64,000 nt of DNA from Rhizobiales bacterium 64-17 (GTDB lineage: Bacteria > Pseudomonadota > Alphaproteobacteria > Rhizobiales > Xanthobacteraceae): NCBI GenBank assembly GCA_001899285.1, contig MKWA01000002.1, positions 1 through 64,000 on the forward strand, in the 5' to 3' direction. Position numbers and translations under genes: made by a program. Positions 34,001 through 43,043 of this stretch are shown here, in pieces (position 1 is the stretch's first letter; every line of letters begins with the position of its first letter). The notes beneath the pieces are model-generated. The model was not told the origin of the DNA, ran no database searches, and worked only from the letters and a program-made list of their open reading frames with translations.

Positions 34001-37000
34001 GGTCATGACCAGGGTCTCGCCGGGCTCGAATGTGATCGAGATTTTCAGCAGGCCACGTCTGTCGCATGCCGCCTGGCTGCAGAATTGCCGTGGCAAGATC
34101 CAGCCCAGCCACCGCACGCCCGCCGGCGGTTTGCCGATCTGTGGCGATCGGGTGCGCGATCTCACGCGCGCTGACGTTTACCGCATCGCCGCAGATGCCG
34201 GTCTGCACTACGGCCCGGAATTTCAACTCGTTCGGGCGATGTCTATTCACGCCGGCGATGTGATCGATGTTCGCCTCGATCCGCCGTCCGGTGAAACGCC
34301 GTTCGTCCTTGACCCGATCCGGTCTGACTGCTGCTCGCATGGTATTTTCGCGGTCTTACCCGATGTACAGGCGAAAGAACGCGGGGTCGCTTATATTCCG
34401 GTCCGGATTGATCGGGCGGCGATCTATCAACCGAACGCAAAGCCGGCGCGTGCTCTTGTCGAAATTCACAGCAAGACATCGCGGGCCATCTTCGCCACGT
34501 ACTGGATTCTCGATCGTCATGATGGCGTCATTGCCGTGCTCGGCGGCGTGCGGTGCCAGGCCGTGCCGGTTCGGCATGTGGCGCACGTGGAATCGGTCGC
34601 CGTGGTCGAAGCACCGAAACTGCTGGACGGCCAGACGATTGGTGCCACCGGTCTGCCGGTCACGCCACGACAGGTTGTCGAGGCCGCCCGAAGCGCCAAT
34701 GTAGCGTTAGCGGAGGGTCCGCCGGCATCCGGCTTCGCCGATCTGCTCGACGGATTCGCCATGGCCGAGGGCCATCAGATCGCCCAATCGCTGGCAGACG
34801 ATGGTGTCGTTGACCCGCAACAGTTGGTGACAAGCGGCCGTCTTCCGGAAGAGCTTGTGCCATGGCTCGTCAATCTGCTCGCGCATCTGGAAAATGCTGG
34901 CCTCGCCAGCGAGCGTCATGGCGCGTGGCGCATCGTGTCCGACAATCTTCTGCCAAAAGCCGACGCACTTTTGAAACTGCTCGCGACCGAGCATCCGGAT
35001 CGTGGTTCGGAGTTGTTGCTGGCTGGAGCGTTGTCGGGTTTTTCTCAAAAGATATTTAAAGATCGCGCCATTGCTTTCGGCACCGAAGCTATCTTTTCGG
35101 CGTCTGCGCTCGACTTCTACAAATCCGGACATGTCTTTGCCGAAGCTGGACGACAGGCGCTCTATAAGATTTTGCAGAAGCTTCCCGGCTTCTGGCCGAA
35201 GGACCGCTCGTTGCGGATTCTTCAACTGGGCTATGGCCCACTGACGCAAATGCTGGCGCTGTCGTCGCAGGATGTCGATCTGACGGTGATCGAGCCGGAT
35301 CGTCTGGCATTCGACCGGGCCGAGGCTGCGTTAAGCAGGGATGCCTCGGTTCGCATCGTGCCGGATGCCGAGGGGATTGCAGCTGATCAGTTTGACGCCG
35401 TCATCGGTGTCGACGGCTTGCACCGGCTGGCGAAAGATATCGACCTCGACACACTGCGCGGCGCGCTGTCGGCTCATGGCCTGTTGATCGCGATCGAGGC
35501 CGAACCCTCATTGTTCCGCGACATGGTTTTTGGCTTGGAGGCCGGATGGTTCGTCGAGGAGGGGCGGGATCGCCCCGTCGGCCGTCTGCGCGCGGCGGCC
35601 AGCTGGCACGGAATGCTCGGCGGTTTCGCGCAAGCCGAGACGATCCGTGTTGTTTGCGGTTCGGATGCCGCGTCGTTGTTGGTGGCCTCCGTGGGAAGTC
35701 GCGAAGACACGCAATCCATCATCCAGGCAGATGCCAAGCCGATGGCGTCTCCAGTCATGGTGTCAATCCGATCGTCGGCGTCGACGCCACTTGCGGGCGA
35801 GATTTTGCGGTTGCTCAAAGCTGCTGGCGACGATCTTCCGGTAGTGCTGGATCCGGAGCAATTGTCTGACGCAACTGGTCGGTCGTTGATCCTGACGCCG
35901 CCGATATCATCGGAAAAGCTGGACTCGGAAACGGCGATCCTGCGTCGTTGCCTTGATCTGAAATCGCTGGCGATGACGCTCGGCGGCTGCAAGACGACAA
36001 TCTGGCTGGTCTTCGTCGGCGCGCTCGGTATCGATGGGTGTTCGGTTGATCCCGTTGAAGCCGGTACATGGTCGTTTTCGCGCACGCTCGCCAATGAGTT
36101 TCCGGCACTGGATATCCGGCGGATCGATATCGCCGAAGGGACATCGCCCGCCAGCGCGGCGAAGATCGTCCGCAGCATCATCCGGTCAGGCACTGCTGAA
36201 ACCGAGCTTCACACCGACGGTACCAAGGTTCAGGCTGTTCGCGTCAAGGGGTTGAAGTCGGTCGTCGAGCACCTGACGCGGGCTGAACCCGCCGCAGCTC
36301 GACTGCAACGGCGCAGCGGCACCGGTCAGCGGCTGTTCTGGGAAAGCGTGCATCGCGTCCGGCCCGACCCGAATGATGTCGAGATCGCGGTCGAGGCGAC
36401 GGGGCTTAATTTTCGGGATCTGATGTGGATGCTGTCGTTGTTGCCTGACGACATGCTGGAGGATGGTTTTACCGGCCCGACGCTCGGTCTCGAATGTGCA
36501 GGACGGATCGTGAGGGTCGGATCGGCCGTGACCGGGTTGAAGCCGGGCGATCCGGTACTGGCACTGGCGGCGTCCGCATTCGCAACGCATACGGTTGTTC
36601 CAGCGGCGCGCGTCGCCAAGGTTCCGCAGGGAATGTCGCTCGATGCCGCGGCAACGATCCCGGTCGCCTTCCTCACGGCGTATTATGCCCTGATCAAACT
36701 CGCGCATCTCGATCGTGACGAGACCATTCTCATCCATGGTGGCGCGGGCGCCGTCGGCATGGCCGCGATCCAGATCGCGCAATGGCGCGGCGCGCGGATC
36801 ATCGCGACAGCCGGATCTCCTGCCAAGCGAAGTCTGTTGAGGGCTTTGGGCGTCGATCACCTTCTCGATTCCCGATCTACGGCATTTGTCGAATCCGTGC
36901 GCGAGATCGTTCCGAACGGTGTCGACGTTGTGCTGAACAGTCTGGCCGGCGACGCGATGGAAATGAGCATCGCCTGCCTCGGGTCGTTCGGCCGGTTTGT

Positions 37001-38531
37001 CGAACTCGGCAAGCGCGACTACATCACCAACACGCATATCGGGCTGCGGCCGTTCCGCAAAAATCTCAGCTACTTTGGTGTCGATCTCGATCAACTCGTC
37101 GTTGGCCGGGAAACGGTTGGCGACGCGCTCCTCAGGGAGGTGATGGCGCTGTTCGAGCAAGGCGCGTTCACGCCGTTGCCGTATAGTGTGTTCGGCGGAT
37201 CGAATGTCGCGGAAGCGTTCCACCTGATGCAGGAGTCGAGCCATATCGGCAAGATTGTCGTGAAACCGGCGCCGGCTGGTTTGGCGCGGTCCGTGCAAGG
37301 CGCATGGACGCCGAAAGCCGGGACGCATGTCATCACCGGCGCTTTCGGCGGGTTTGGCGCCGAGATTGCTCGCTGGTTGGCCGAGCGGGGCGTCCGTCAC
37401 CTGGTGCTGATTGGCCGAAAGGGCGCCGCGCGCCCGGATGCGAAGGCGTTGGTGCGAGAACTGACCGAGCGCGGTGTCACAGTCATGGCCGATCCGTGTG
37501 ATATCGCTGATCCACGCGCGGTCGAGGCACTGTTCCGCAAGATTCACGCGACGATGCCACCCGTGGTTGGCGTGATGCACGCGGCGATGTTGCTCGACGA
37601 CGCGATCCTCACGAATTTGAGCGAGGATCGGTTCCGGCGCGTCCTGGCGCCGAAGGTGAAGGGCGCCGAAAATCTCGATATCGTCACGCGCGGCTTGCCG
37701 CTCGATTACTTTGTCCTGTTCTCGTCGGTGACGACCCTGATCGGTAATCCGGGCCAGGCCAATTACGTGGCGGCCAACGGATTTATGGAAGGATTGGCGC
37801 GACGCCGGCGGCAGATGGGATTGCCGGCGCTGGCGGTCGGGTGGGGGCCAATCACGGATGTCGGCGTGGTGGCCACCAGCGACCGCTTGCGCAGCAGTCT
37901 GGAAAAGTTGACCGGTGTTAAGGGTATTCGCGCGCGCGAGGGTCTCGAATTGCTGGCGCAGGCGCTTGCTCTGGCGCCGAAAGCGACCGAGATCGCCGCG
38001 ATGACTATCTCTCCCAATGATGGCAACTTCTCCAAGGAGCGTCTGCCGATCCTGCGGTCGCCGACCTATGTGTCGTTTGTCCGCAGCGAGGACGCAACCG
38101 ATGCCTCTGGAGACGCTATCGATCTGCGAGCGTTGTTGCAGCAGGAACCCATCGAGGCTGTGCGGCGCAAGGTTTCTGATGTGGTCGTCAGGGCGCTCGG
38201 TAAGGTTCTGCATGCCCGCCCGGAAGATATCAGCAGGGTGCGGCCGCTGGGCGAAATCGGCCTGGACTCGTTGATGACGCTGGAGCTCGTGATGAGTCTC
38301 GAGTCTGCTTTCGGTTTGAATATCTCGCTGGTCAATTCGGTCGGAACGTTGACCATCTCGGCGTTGTCGGATGAAATCATTGCGCAGGTCGATCTTGACC
38401 AACATCGTGACGATACCGCCGTCGCCGATATGGCGGGTCGGCATGTGACCTCGATGACGCCAGAGGCAGTTCAGACTTTGAAGAATATTGCCGTCACCGA
38501 TGCGATCCGCCCGGAGGGGCGCGCATCTTGA
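31086..38531 (+). CDS. rkpA: Single-module reducing type I polyketide synthase (RkpA-like)
   Basis: 2481-residue cytosolic megasynthase. Domains in order: ketosynthase 10-430 (Cys182 in D-T-A-C-S-S-S, His317, His355); acyltransferase 530-830 (Ser626 in G-H-S-V-G); dehydratase 890-1170 (His922, Asp1081); a methyltransferase-like segment about 1370-1500; enoyl reductase 1745-2065 (H-G-G-A-G-A-V-G); ketoreductase 2075-2260 (Ser2214, Tyr2227); acyl carrier 2360-2430 (Ser2395 in L-D-S-L). No thioesterase is present; release is probably by the next gene, an alpha-oxoamine synthase overlapping by 4 bases. With all reducing steps it should act iteratively to make a long saturated acyl chain. The domain order and gene order match RkpA of Sinorhizobium K-antigen loci and Burkholderia capsule synthases. 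Start is GTG 31086 with AGGGGCGG upstream. Confidence 0.92.
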   Translation: MGILGDLHHINDDIAIVGWACRFPGANSTSDFWDLMARGQCTVTRVPEDRFSLARFGHPRRQERGRSYSWAAGVLDNVWHFDPSVFGISPREAIQMDPQQRLLLQLTWEAFEDAGIRPSTVAGKDVGVYVGASQIDYAHTFVTDQAIADSHFATGTALAILANRISYIFDLRGPSVTVDTACSSSLVALHQAVEALRSGRIDTAIVGGTNVITSPSSFIAFSQASMLSPTGLCQAFSSKADGFVRAEGGGIVILRRLAQAQAARNPVHGFVLATDVNSDGRTGGISLPSLEAQQALLERIYGPDGVDPNRLAFVEAHGTGTAAGDPIEATALGRGLGQRRSKPLPIGSVKTNIGHLEPGAGIAGLIKSVMALNHGVLPPSLHCDELNPNIAFDDLNLKVCQEAISLRGEAGTLAGVNSFGFGGTNAHAVVAGGKSAAPPRALAPGAGSFVISAETAPALASLAQSYAGKIDGLSKRDVAAMAGAAAHRREHLSHRLVVTSSDTKEIARALQAFAVDGEDPNLVVGNAVGRNLPVAFVYAGNGSQWVGMGQAAHRTNAVFRKHFDQVDELFAPLGGWSLRDILFSDELSEKLSLTSVAQPLIFAIQSAITAVLTSRGIKPVAVLGHSVGEIAAAEAAGILDLETAIRLVYIRSHHQERTRGFGRMVALRSTVDTAGEMLQAVPEVEIAAFNSPRSLTLAGPADKLAALATGNPGVAMVDLDLDYPFHTGLLAPIQRDLIADLQDIHGHAGHTPFVSTVTGQQESGEKLDGAYWWCNVREPVQLVSGLHKAAALGARCFLDIGARPTLLKHITDSLDGETTSFAVHATLDRKDGDGDPFDRIVAKALVAGAAIDMEQLFGVDPGPAIKLPSYPWQQREFRFEHTVEAVGIEPIRHPFAGMRYSADSLEWHANIDTAVHSALQDHKVGEQVLFPGTAFLEIAFAVAREWLKSEQVAITNFEIIKALDLTKGEVREVMTRVSPGSNVIEIFSRPRLSHAAWLQNCRGKIQPSHRTPAGGLPICGDRVRDLTRADVYRIAADAGLHYGPEFQLVRAMSIHAGDVIDVRLDPPSGETPFVLDPIRSDCCSHGIFAVLPDVQAKERGVAYIPVRIDRAAIYQPNAKPARALVEIHSKTSRAIFATYWILDRHDGVIAVLGGVRCQAVPVRHVAHVESVAVVEAPKLLDGQTIGATGLPVTPRQVVEAARSANVALAEGPPASGFADLLDGFAMAEGHQIAQSLADDGVVDPQQLVTSGRLPEELVPWLVNLLAHLENAGLASERHGAWRIVSDNLLPKADALLKLLATEHPDRGSELLLAGALSGFSQKIFKDRAIAFGTEAIFSASALDFYKSGHVFAEAGRQALYKILQKLPGFWPKDRSLRILQLGYGPLTQMLALSSQDVDLTVIEPDRLAFDRAEAALSRDASVRIVPDAEGIAADQFDAVIGVDGLHRLAKDIDLDTLRGALSAHGLLIAIEAEPSLFRDMVFGLEAGWFVEEGRDRPVGRLRAAASWHGMLGGFAQAETIRVVCGSDAASLLVASVGSREDTQSIIQADAKPMASPVMVSIRSSASTPLAGEILRLLKAAGDDLPVVLDPEQLSDATGRSLILTPPISSEKLDSETAILRRCLDLKSLAMTLGGCKTTIWLVFVGALGIDGCSVDPVEAGTWSFSRTLANEFPALDIRRIDIAEGTSPASAAKIVRSIIRSGTAETELHTDGTKVQAVRVKGLKSVVEHLTRAEPAAARLQRRSGTGQRLFWESVHRVRPDPNDVEIAVEATGLNFRDLMWMLSLLPDDMLEDGFTGPTLGLECAGRIVRVGSAVTGLKPGDPVLALAASAFATHTVVPAARVAKVPQGMSLDAAATIPVAFLTAYYALIKLAHLDRDETILIHGGAGAVGMAAIQIAQWRGARIIATAGSPAKRSLLRALGVDHLLDSRSTAFVESVREIVPNGVDVVLNSLAGDAMEMSIACLGSFGRFVELGKRDYITNTHIGLRPFRKNLSYFGVDLDQLVVGRETVGDALLREVMALFEQGAFTPLPYSVFGGSNVAEAFHLMQESSHIGKIVVKPAPAGLARSVQGAWTPKAGTHVITGAFGGFGAEIARWLAERGVRHLVLIGRKGAARPDAKALVRELTERGVTVMADPCDIADPRAVEALFRKIHATMPPVVGVMHAAMLLDDAILTNLSEDRFRRVLAPKVKGAENLDIVTRGLPLDYFVLFSSVTTLIGNPGQANYVAANGFMEGLARRRRQMGLPALAVGWGPITDVGVVATSDRLRSSLEKLTGVKGIRAREGLELLAQALALAPKATEIAAMTISPNDGNFSKERLPILRSPTYVSFVRSEDATDASGDAIDLRALLQQEPIEAVRRKVSDVVVRALGKVLHARPEDISRVRPLGEIGLDSLMTLELVMSLESAFGLNISLVNSVGTLTISALSDEIIAQVDLDQHRDDTAVADMAGRHVTSMTPEAVQTLKNIAVTDAIRPEGRAS

Positions 38532-39871
38532 CTGAACCGGGCGATGGCGATCAGGACGCCCGCCAGCGTCTGATGGCGCGCGTTCAATCGATGCGGCGTG
38601 GCCTGGACGCGGCTCCTCGCGATTTTGGCGACCCGACGGACTTTGGTTCGCTTCCGGGGTTTGAGGAATTACGCGTCCAGCGCGCAATCGGAAACCGGCT
38701 CGGACTCAATAATCCGTATTTCAAGATGCACGAAGGCCGCGCCGGTTCACATACGCTGATCGGCAATCGCGATCTGATCAATTTCTCCTGCTACGATTAT
38801 CTCGGTCTCAACGGCCACCCGGAAATTCTCGACGCAGCACAGGATGCGATCCGCCGCTTCGGTGTGTCGTGCTCGGCGAGCCGCGTCGTCGCCGGCGAGC
38901 GCCAGGTTCATCGCGATCTTGAGCAGGCGTTGGCGAAGCATTACACCGCTGATGATGCGGTTGTCATGGTCAGCGGCTACGCTACCAATCTTGGCGTGAT
39001 CGGACAGCTTGTCGGTCCGAAGGATCTGATTGTTTATGACGCCGTGTCCCACAATAGTGTGGTGATGGGTAGCGTTCTCTCCGGCGCGACGCGCCGCAGT
39101 TTCGCGCACAACGACCTCGACAATCTCGACGAGATTTTAACGGCCAATAGAGCGAAATATCATCGCGTGCTGGTGATCGTCGAAGGTCTTTACAGTATGG
39201 ATGGTGATTATCCGGATTTGCCACGGCTGATCGACATCAAGCGCCGGCACAAGGCTTGGTTGATGGTGGATGAGGCGCACAGCCTCGGCGTCCTGGGTGC
39301 CAGGGGCGGCGGTGTGGCCGAGCATTTTGGTGTCGACCCACGCGAGGTCGATATCTGGATGGGAACGCTGTCGAAAACGCTTGCCGGGTGCGGCGGTTAC
39401 ATCGCCGGGTCGGCAGTATTGGTCGATTATCTCCGTTCACTCTGCAATGCCTTCGTTTACAGCGTCGGCATGCCGCCCGCCATTGCGGCATCCGCGGGCA
39501 AGGCGCTGGAGATCATGCACCGCGAGCCGGAACGGGTGGAGCGGCTGCAACACAACAGCCGCTATTTTCAGGCTGGGGCCCAGTCGCGCGGCATGAATAC
39601 GGGAACGGCGCCGGGCACGGCTGTGTGTCCGATCATCGTCGGGGATTCGGTTGCCGCCGCTTATCTGTCGCAGCGCATGTTCGACTGCGGGATCAACGTG
39701 CAACCGGTTCTCTATCCCGCAGTTCCGGCGAAAACCTCGCGACTGCGGTTCTTCCTGACCGCTATGCACAGCGAGGCCGATATGGACACGACGCTGTCGG
39801 TATTGCAGGAAGAACTCGTGGCTTTGCCGGCGGCGATGGAAAAGCTGACGACTCGCGATGGCCATCGCTGA
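38528..39871 (+). CDS. rkpG: Alpha-oxoamine synthase (RkpG-like; AONS/serine palmitoyltransferase family)
   Basis: 447-residue PLP enzyme that joins an acyl thioester and an amino acid with loss of CO2. The PLP Lys is K283 in G-T-L-S-K-T-L-A, the cofactor Asp/His are in V-D-E-A-H-S-L-G, and substrate His in A-V-S-H-N-S. N-terminal Y-D-Y-L-G-L-N-G-H and S-A-S-R-V-V-A-G are family marks. The start is TTG 38528, forming a TTGA overlap with the PKS stop; ATG 38573 is an alternative. Taking the acyl chain directly from the PKS carrier domain would give a 3-keto long-chain base-like product. RkpG in Sinorhizobium is the closest known counterpart by context. Confidence 0.9.
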   Translation: MTEPGDGDQDARQRLMARVQSMRRGLDAAPRDFGDPTDFGSLPGFEELRVQRAIGNRLGLNNPYFKMHEGRAGSHTLIGNRDLINFSCYDYLGLNGHPEILDAAQDAIRRFGVSCSASRVVAGERQVHRDLEQALAKHYTADDAVVMVSGYATNLGVIGQLVGPKDLIVYDAVSHNSVVMGSVLSGATRRSFAHNDLDNLDEILTANRAKYHRVLVIVEGLYSMDGDYPDLPRLIDIKRRHKAWLMVDEAHSLGVLGARGGGVAEHFGVDPREVDIWMGTLSKTLAGCGGYIAGSAVLVDYLRSLCNAFVYSVGMPPAIAASAGKALEIMHREPERVERLQHNSRYFQAGAQSRGMNTGTAPGTAVCPIIVGDSVAAAYLSQRMFDCGINVQPVLYPAVPAKTSRLRFFLTAMHSEADMDTTLSVLQEELVALPAAMEKLTTRDGHR

Positions 39872-39922
39872 AAGCGGTGTTATTCTCATTCGGTTCAGGA
39901 CGTTGTGCGTGAAGTCCGGATC

Positions 39923-40696
39923 ATGACCCGTACTGTCGTTATCACCGGTGCGACCAGCGGCATCGGTCAGGCACTAGCCCAGCGGTATGCCGCGCCGGGT
40001 ATCGTTCTGGGCCTGATCGGTCGTGACCCAGAGCGGCTCGGCCGTATCGCTGACGATGCGCGGCAGCGCGGTGCGGTGATCGTGACCGGAGCGATTGATG
40101 TCCGTGATCGCGTCGCGATGCAAACCTGGTTGCGAAACCTGGACCGGGATCATTCCATCGACCTCGTCATCGCCAATGCCGGCGTGATGGAAGGGACGCC
40201 GCCCGGCGGTACGATCGAGCCAGCCGACGCCGCTTACGATCTGATGCAGACCAATGTGCTGGGCGTGATGAACACCGTACAGCCGATACTGGACGCGATG
40301 GTGACGCGCGGACGCGGGCAGGTGGCGATCATGTCGTCGATCGCCGCTTTCATCCCGCTGGCGGATTCGCCGAGCTATTGCGCGAGCAAATCGGCCGTCC
40401 TCAGCTACGGTTTGTCGCTGCGCGCGTTGCTTGCCCGGCAGGGCATTCGCGTCAGCGTCATTTGCCCCGGCTATATCGAGACGCCGATGATGTTGCGCGA
40501 GAATGGGCCAAAACCATTCAAGATGTCGGCGGAACGTGCGGCAGAGTTGATCGCCACGGGGCTCGAACGCGACAAGGCCGTGATTTCGTTCCCGGCCTTC
40601 TTCGCATGGATGACGTGGCTGAACGGGATTTTGCCGGATGGCCTGCGTCGGCAGTTATCGCGCTCGTTCCGCTTTACCGTCTCTCCTTGGGGATGA
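39923..40696 (+). CDS. rkpH: Short-chain dehydrogenase/reductase (RkpH-like)
   Basis: 257-residue classical SDR. It has T-G-A-T-S-G-I-G for NAD(P) binding, N-A-G, catalytic Ser in M-S-S-I-A-A, and Y-C-A-S-K (Tyr-x-x-x-Lys). The C-terminal region (V-I-S-F-P-A-F-F-A-W-M) is hydrophobic, as in membrane-associated 3-keto lipid reductases. ATG 39923 is used, GTG 39905 is possible. By position after the oxoamine synthase it probably reduces the 3-keto group of its product, like 3-ketodihydrosphingosine reductase. Its 3' end overlaps the convergent acyltransferase by 42 bases. Confidence 0.88.
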   Translation: MTRTVVITGATSGIGQALAQRYAAPGIVLGLIGRDPERLGRIADDARQRGAVIVTGAIDVRDRVAMQTWLRNLDRDHSIDLVIANAGVMEGTPPGGTIEPADAAYDLMQTNVLGVMNTVQPILDAMVTRGRGQVAIMSSIAAFIPLADSPSYCASKSAVLSYGLSLRALLARQGIRVSVICPGYIETPMMLRENGPKPFKMSAERAAELIATGLERDKAVISFPAFFAWMTWLNGILPDGLRRQLSRSFRFTVSPWG

Positions 40697-41653
40697 GGGT
40701 TCGTCCTCATAGTCGAGCGAAAAATACCACTGATCGAGCCGCGCACCTACGATCGGCTCGATCACGGCGTTGAGCGCCGCAGCGTTCTCACGAACGCGCA
40801 TGGACTTGTTAGCGGCTGATGACATGGACAACTGCGGCAGGAAGGTCACACGAAAGCGCGCGGCATCATCGAGCCGCTCGCAATAGGCGGGGATCAGGGC
40901 CGCGTCGCTGCGCTCGGCCAATTGAACGGCATAGTAAATATTGCTTGCCGGATTGAGTGTTCGTCCGAACGCCGGCGCCTGAACGCGATCGTGCATCAGT
41001 GCGTCGATATAGATGATGAAAGGCCCGCCGCCGGCGCGCAGTTCCCGATAGGCTTCGCGCAGACTGTTCGGCCCTGCCGCAATGAAGCGTGCGCCATATC
41101 GGGCGCGAACGCGGTTGATGAGCCTGTGCAAGAAGCGGTTCTCGGGCGCAAGATAGATGCCGGTGCCATGATAGCCGTTGGCGATTCCGGCTACGAGCAC
41201 CACCTCCCAATTGGCGAGATGAACCGGTGTCACGACGATCGGCTGGCCGCGATCGCGCGCGGCGTGCATGTGTTCGAGACCCGCGGTCGCGATCCGCCCC
41301 TCAGCCCACAGCCGGTCGATCACCGAATATTCGTGCATGGTGCGGCCGACATTGCGCCAGAGCCGCTCCATCGCCGCGTCGGTCGAAGTCGTATCCGCAT
41401 GTTCCGGGTTGTGCCGCTGCCACAGACGTCGCGCGCGTGCATCGCTGTCGGGATAGAACTTGCGTGTCAGCCGTGTCAGCACCGCGCCTGCCCAAGAGCA
41501 CGCGTCGGTCGGTAAAATACGCATCGCGCCGTGGATCGCGTGGAAATAAGCGCCTGCGATCGGATCAGCGAGCCAGTACAGCAGCGCTGTGCGCCGTTTG
41601 TCGCGTTCGGCGAACAGCCAGCGGATCGGCGGCGTGGTCGCGTCCAATGTCAT
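40655..41653 (-). CDS. LpxL/HtrB-like lysophospholipid acyltransferase family protein
   Basis: 332-residue protein of the LPLAT superfamily, similar to lipid A lauroyl acyltransferases. The H-x-x-x-x-E catalytic motif is H-L-A-N-W-E at about residue 144, followed by V-L-V-A-G-I-A. The A-A-G-P-N-S-L-R-E-A segment and G-G-P-F-I-I-Y-I-D at about 200-220 are the other family blocks. It is 2 codons downstream of the P450 stop (1-base gap), so the two are co-expressed. In this setting it may N- or O-acylate the PKS-derived base rather than lipid A. The 3' end overlaps rkpH on the other strand. Confidence 0.85.
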   Translation of the reverse strand: MTLDATTPPIRWLFAERDKRRTALLYWLADPIAGAYFHAIHGAMRILPTDACSWAGAVLTRLTRKFYPDSDARARRLWQRHNPEHADTTSTDAAMERLWRNVGRTMHEYSVIDRLWAEGRIATAGLEHMHAARDRGQPIVVTPVHLANWEVVLVAGIANGYHGTGIYLAPENRFLHRLINRVRARYGARFIAAGPNSLREAYRELRAGGGPFIIYIDALMHDRVQAPAFGRTLNPASNIYYAVQLAERSDAALIPAYCERLDDAARFRVTFLPQLSMSSAANKSMRVRENAAALNAVIEPIVGARLDQWYFSLDYEDEPSSPRRDGKAERAR

Positions 41654-41654
41654 G

Positions 41655-43043
41655 TCAATGAACCGGCGCCGCGATGGCTGTTCGTGCGCGAGGCTCGATC
41701 GTCATTGGCAGCCCGCCGTCTGGCCGCAAGGTGAGGCGGCAGACTGGCTCGACCACATATCCCGGTCGCAGCCGAGCGCGGAAGTGCTGCGCCAGGGTCG
41801 CGATGCACAGGATCGTTTCGGTCAAGGCGAAGGATTGTCCGACACAGACGCGTGGGCCGATGCTGAACGGCACGAAGGCGTATTTCGACACCGGCTCTTT
41901 GCTGCCGGGGAGGAACCGCTCGGGAATGAAATGGTCAGGCTTGTCCCACAGCCGGCGATGCCTGTGGAGCAGCCATGGTACGACAAACACCATGGAGCCT
42001 TTAGGAATGCGTACGCCGTTGAAGGTTTCCTCCTGCAAGACCTCGCGTGGCAGGATCGGAAGCGGCGGATAGAGGCGCAGTGTCTCCTCGACCACGGCCT
42101 GTGTATAGGTGAGCTTGCGCAGATCCGCGAGCGTCGGCAGACGACCGCCGAGCACCCCATCCAGTTCAGCGTGCAGTCGCGCTTCGACTTCAGGGCACTG
42201 CGACAGCAAGAACCAGACCCAGGCCATGGTGTTGGCGGTGGTTTCATGTCCGGCGAGGAACAGCATGGCGGCTTCGTTGCGCAGCGTCACTTCGTCGAGC
42301 GGCTTTCCCTTGCTGTCGCGGGCGTCGAGCAGTCGACTGATCACAGAGGCTTCTTTGGTCGCGGGGCGTGACCGGTAATCGGCGATCATCGCATCGAGCA
42401 CGGTGTGGATGCGGCGCTGCGCGCGCCGGACTTTGGCGTTGCGGAAGCGTGGCACCCAGTCCGGCAGCCCGAGAAACGAAATCAGGTCGATCTGGCTGAT
42501 CGCTTGCTGGTACTCGGTGAAGCTCTGGAACGTCTCGCCGGTATAGTCGCGCCCGAGCTGACGCCCGAAGGTGGCGCGGCAGATGATCTCAGCCGCGAGA
42601 TGCGCCATCTCTTCGAGGACGTTGACCTCTCCGGACAGGTTGTCCCAGCGTCCGCGCAACTCGTCGGCGGTTTCGGCCATGACCTTGGCGAACTCTTCGA
42701 GCCGCGACGCATGCAGGATTGGCGCGATGATCTGTCGACGTTGCCGCCACGTTTCGCCGTCACTGATGAACAAGCTGTCGCCTATCAGCGGCTCGAGCGC
42801 GTGGCGGGTTTGCGGCCCTTTGCGTTCGAAGCTCGCATTTTTGAGGTTGAACGCGAACTGCACGGATTCCGGGCTGTTGCAGAGGAAGGTGGTACGTGTG
42901 AATATTCGTTCATGTGAAAACTCCAGGGTGAAGGCGCTTTCCTCCCAGATTGACACTGTGTTGGCACGGGCGAGTCGCAGGCGCGTCCAGGGCCAAGGTG
43001 GCTGCCGCAGCCGCGGGGGGTAGGGAGGAACGAAATCGCTCAC
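41655..43043 (-). CDS. Cytochrome P450
   Basis: 462-residue P450. The I-helix oxygen-binding motif is A-G-H-E-T-T-A-N, the ExxR pair is in E-E-T-L-R-L-Y-P-P, and the heme ligand is Cys400 in F-S-I-G-P-R-V-C-V-G. The sequence resembles CYP4/CYP102-like fatty-acid hydroxylases in general pattern. There is no fused reductase, so it needs external ferredoxin and reductase, not visible here. Start is GTG 43043 with AGGA upstream. Together with the acyltransferase it faces the rkpAGH genes; hydroxylation of the long alkyl chain is the most natural inference. Confidence 0.93.
   Translation of the reverse strand: MSDFVPPYPPRLRQPPWPWTRLRLARANTVSIWEESAFTLEFSHERIFTRTTFLCNSPESVQFAFNLKNASFERKGPQTRHALEPLIGDSLFISDGETWRQRRQIIAPILHASRLEEFAKVMAETADELRGRWDNLSGEVNVLEEMAHLAAEIICRATFGRQLGRDYTGETFQSFTEYQQAISQIDLISFLGLPDWVPRFRNAKVRRAQRRIHTVLDAMIADYRSRPATKEASVISRLLDARDSKGKPLDEVTLRNEAAMLFLAGHETTANTMAWVWFLLSQCPEVEARLHAELDGVLGGRLPTLADLRKLTYTQAVVEETLRLYPPLPILPREVLQEETFNGVRIPKGSMVFVVPWLLHRHRRLWDKPDHFIPERFLPGSKEPVSKYAFVPFSIGPRVCVGQSFALTETILCIATLAQHFRARLRPGYVVEPVCRLTLRPDGGLPMTIEPRARTAIAAPVH

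Noticed and set aside
36186-38687. 833-residue open frame on the minus strand
   Set aside because: Antisense to the ER, KR and ACP parts of the PKS; composition is typical of a shadow frame and both real genes there have full motifs.
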